Translations under genes and position numbers: made by a program
NCBI GenBank assembly: GCA_002914805.1
Contig: JXTB01000633.1
Coordinates: 82,451 to 146,450, forward strand
DNA length: 64,000 bases
From: Parasponia andersonii
Taxonomy: Eukaryota > Streptophyta > Magnoliopsida > Rosales > Cannabaceae
Direction of reading: 5' to 3'
Notes under the pieces: generated by a model
What the model was told of the DNA's origin: nothing
The model's database searches: none
What the model saw: only the letters and a program-made list of their open reading frames with translations
Part shown: positions 62,986-64,000 of the stretch, one piece after another
How positions within the stretch are numbered: the first letter of the stretch is position 1
Layout of the letters: every line of letters begins with the position of its first letter

Positions 62986-63747
62986 TTAAGGTTTCTTCTT
63001 TCTTGAGTACACATGTAGCTTTGAATTTGTAGGTTGTGTGTGGTGTTGGCCATGTGGAGGAGTTTTTGGAGCGGTTTCAATTGTGTCAGGTTCATTGCTT
63101 TTGGGTATGATGGGCAAATTATGTTCATTGGGGATAATGTTGGCCTTGGGTGGTCGAGGTGTTGAGATTTCTGGTTCTTGCCAAAATTTGCATTCTTGAA
63201 CTTCTGGTTTCTCCCCCTGAATGTAAACTTTTAGAAAATATGATTCTGTTTCAAAAAAGGTTATATCCATTGTGGTGTAAAATTTGCGAGTGATATTTGA
63301 GTAACGTTTGTTACTTTTTTGACTAGGAGAGTAACTAAGAAATATGTATTTAATAGCCTTAGGATCTAATTTACTCCGATGTTGAGAGTGATTATGTACA
63401 AACACAATACACTCGAAGATTTTTGGAGATAGGATGTTGATGATTCTAGTATTGGGATAACATGAGAGCAGCGTTTGGCAAATAGTTTTGAACTTAAGGA
63501 CCTGTGAAGGCATTCGGTTTATTAGATAGGTTATAATTAAGACAATTTCCTCCCAAAATTTCTTAGGCACATTCATTGAAAATATAAGGGATCGAGCAAT
63601 CTCAAGTAAATACCTATTTTTCCTTTCTACAATTTCATTTTGTTGAGGAGTATCAGAACATGAAATTTGTTGGATTATACCATTGTTCTCAAAAAAGTTC
63701 CCAAGTATGGTGTTAAAATACTCTCTAGCATTGTCTGATCTAAACAC
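62986..63747 (-). pseudogene. Copia integrase C-terminal half (intronic element)
   Basis: R-S-D-N-A-R-E-Y-F (catalytic Asp region), T-P-Q-Q-N-E-I-V-E-R-K-N-R-Y-L-L-E (with the catalytic Glu) and P-K-K-F-W-E-E-I-V, then a charged linker. The N-terminal zinc finger lies past 63750 and toward the window edge. Confidence 0.85.
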
Positions 63748-64000
63748 TTTGATTTTTGTTTGAAACTGTGTGTATCATATCATGAAAATTTTGAAAAATG
63801 GCTTTTACTTCCGACTTTTCTTTCATCAGATAAAACCAAGTTACCCTAGTATGATCATCAATAAATGACATAAACTATCTACTTCTTGAGATGTTATTGA
63901 CTCTAAAATATCCCAAGATGTCACTGTGAATGATAGAAAATGGTTAAGATGGTTTATACGTGTAAATAGGGTAATTGGATCTAGTATGCTTGGACAATTG

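Larger units (their letters stand above)
61209..64000 (-). mobile_element. Ty1-copia element inside the TPR gene intron, antisense (cut by window edge)
   Basis: Minus-strand pol in copia order, from right to left: integrase, RT, RNase H, then PPT and LTR. Compared with the element at 17560 it is another copia family, with a different LTR and only domain-level protein similarity. Stops break it, for example in RT near 62000 and at the integrase C-terminus. The 5' LTR, gag and protease lie beyond 64000. Confidence 0.9.

Overview
The window is nuclear DNA from a flowering plant, most likely a eudicot. It has AT-rich intergenic DNA, GT-AG introns, Ty1-copia, Ty3-gypsy and LINE remnants and several MITE-type elements, and its coding parts resemble land-plant families. 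Four host genes can be supported from the sequence. They are a chloroplast FAX/Tmem_14 fatty-acid-export-type protein (10107-11362, +, 6 exons), a CKX1-type cytokinin dehydrogenase (39151-41223, +, 5 exons), a small conserved-looking protein of unknown function (41637-44096, -, with a non-coding first exon near 46.2-46.35 kb), and the 5' part of a large TPR/DnaJ co-chaperone-like gene (54577-60371, +, running off the right edge).

Layout. 0-4.4 kb: the gag end and 5' LTR of a minus-strand gypsy element, then a plus-strand LINE relic split by an hAT-like MITE. 4.4-10 kb: degenerate repeats. 10.1-11.4 kb: the FAX gene. 11.6-13.9 kb: a GCCTTGAGGC-rich array interrupted by a 1.45-kb solo LTR with a perfect CAATC target-site duplication. 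15.5-17.4 kb: dispersed direct repeats and a CACTA-like MITE. 17560-24275: a full-length but dead Ty1-copia element (two LTRs, PBS, CTTAA duplication). 27962-28953: a near-perfect copy of part of that element, ending exactly at the only N in the window. 29-39 kb: AT-rich intergenic DNA with one minisatellite. 39-46.4 kb: CKX1 and the small unknown gene, arranged tail to tail. 46.4-54.3 kb: a Harbinger-like MITE, a second copy of the gypsy LTR in the opposite orientation carrying nested insertions, a complete 511-bp TRIM element and a Tat-like LTR. 54.5-64 kb: the TPR/DnaJ-type gene, whose last visible intron contains an antisense Ty1-copia element that fills the rest of the window.

The host genes show no functional linkage to each other. 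CKX1 degrades cytokinin, FAX-type proteins act in plastid lipid export, and TPR/DnaJ proteins are Hsp70/Hsp90 co-chaperones. I found no defence system, CRISPR array or gene cluster. The points most worth checking are the near-identical 992-bp duplicate ending at an N, the FVFG-module N-terminus of the TPR protein, the intronic antisense copia, the TRIM with an internally duplicated LTR, and an Asn-to-Tyr change in a conserved CKX motif. Exon boundaries were placed by hand from GT-AG sites, phase and protein continuity; no search or alignment program was run.
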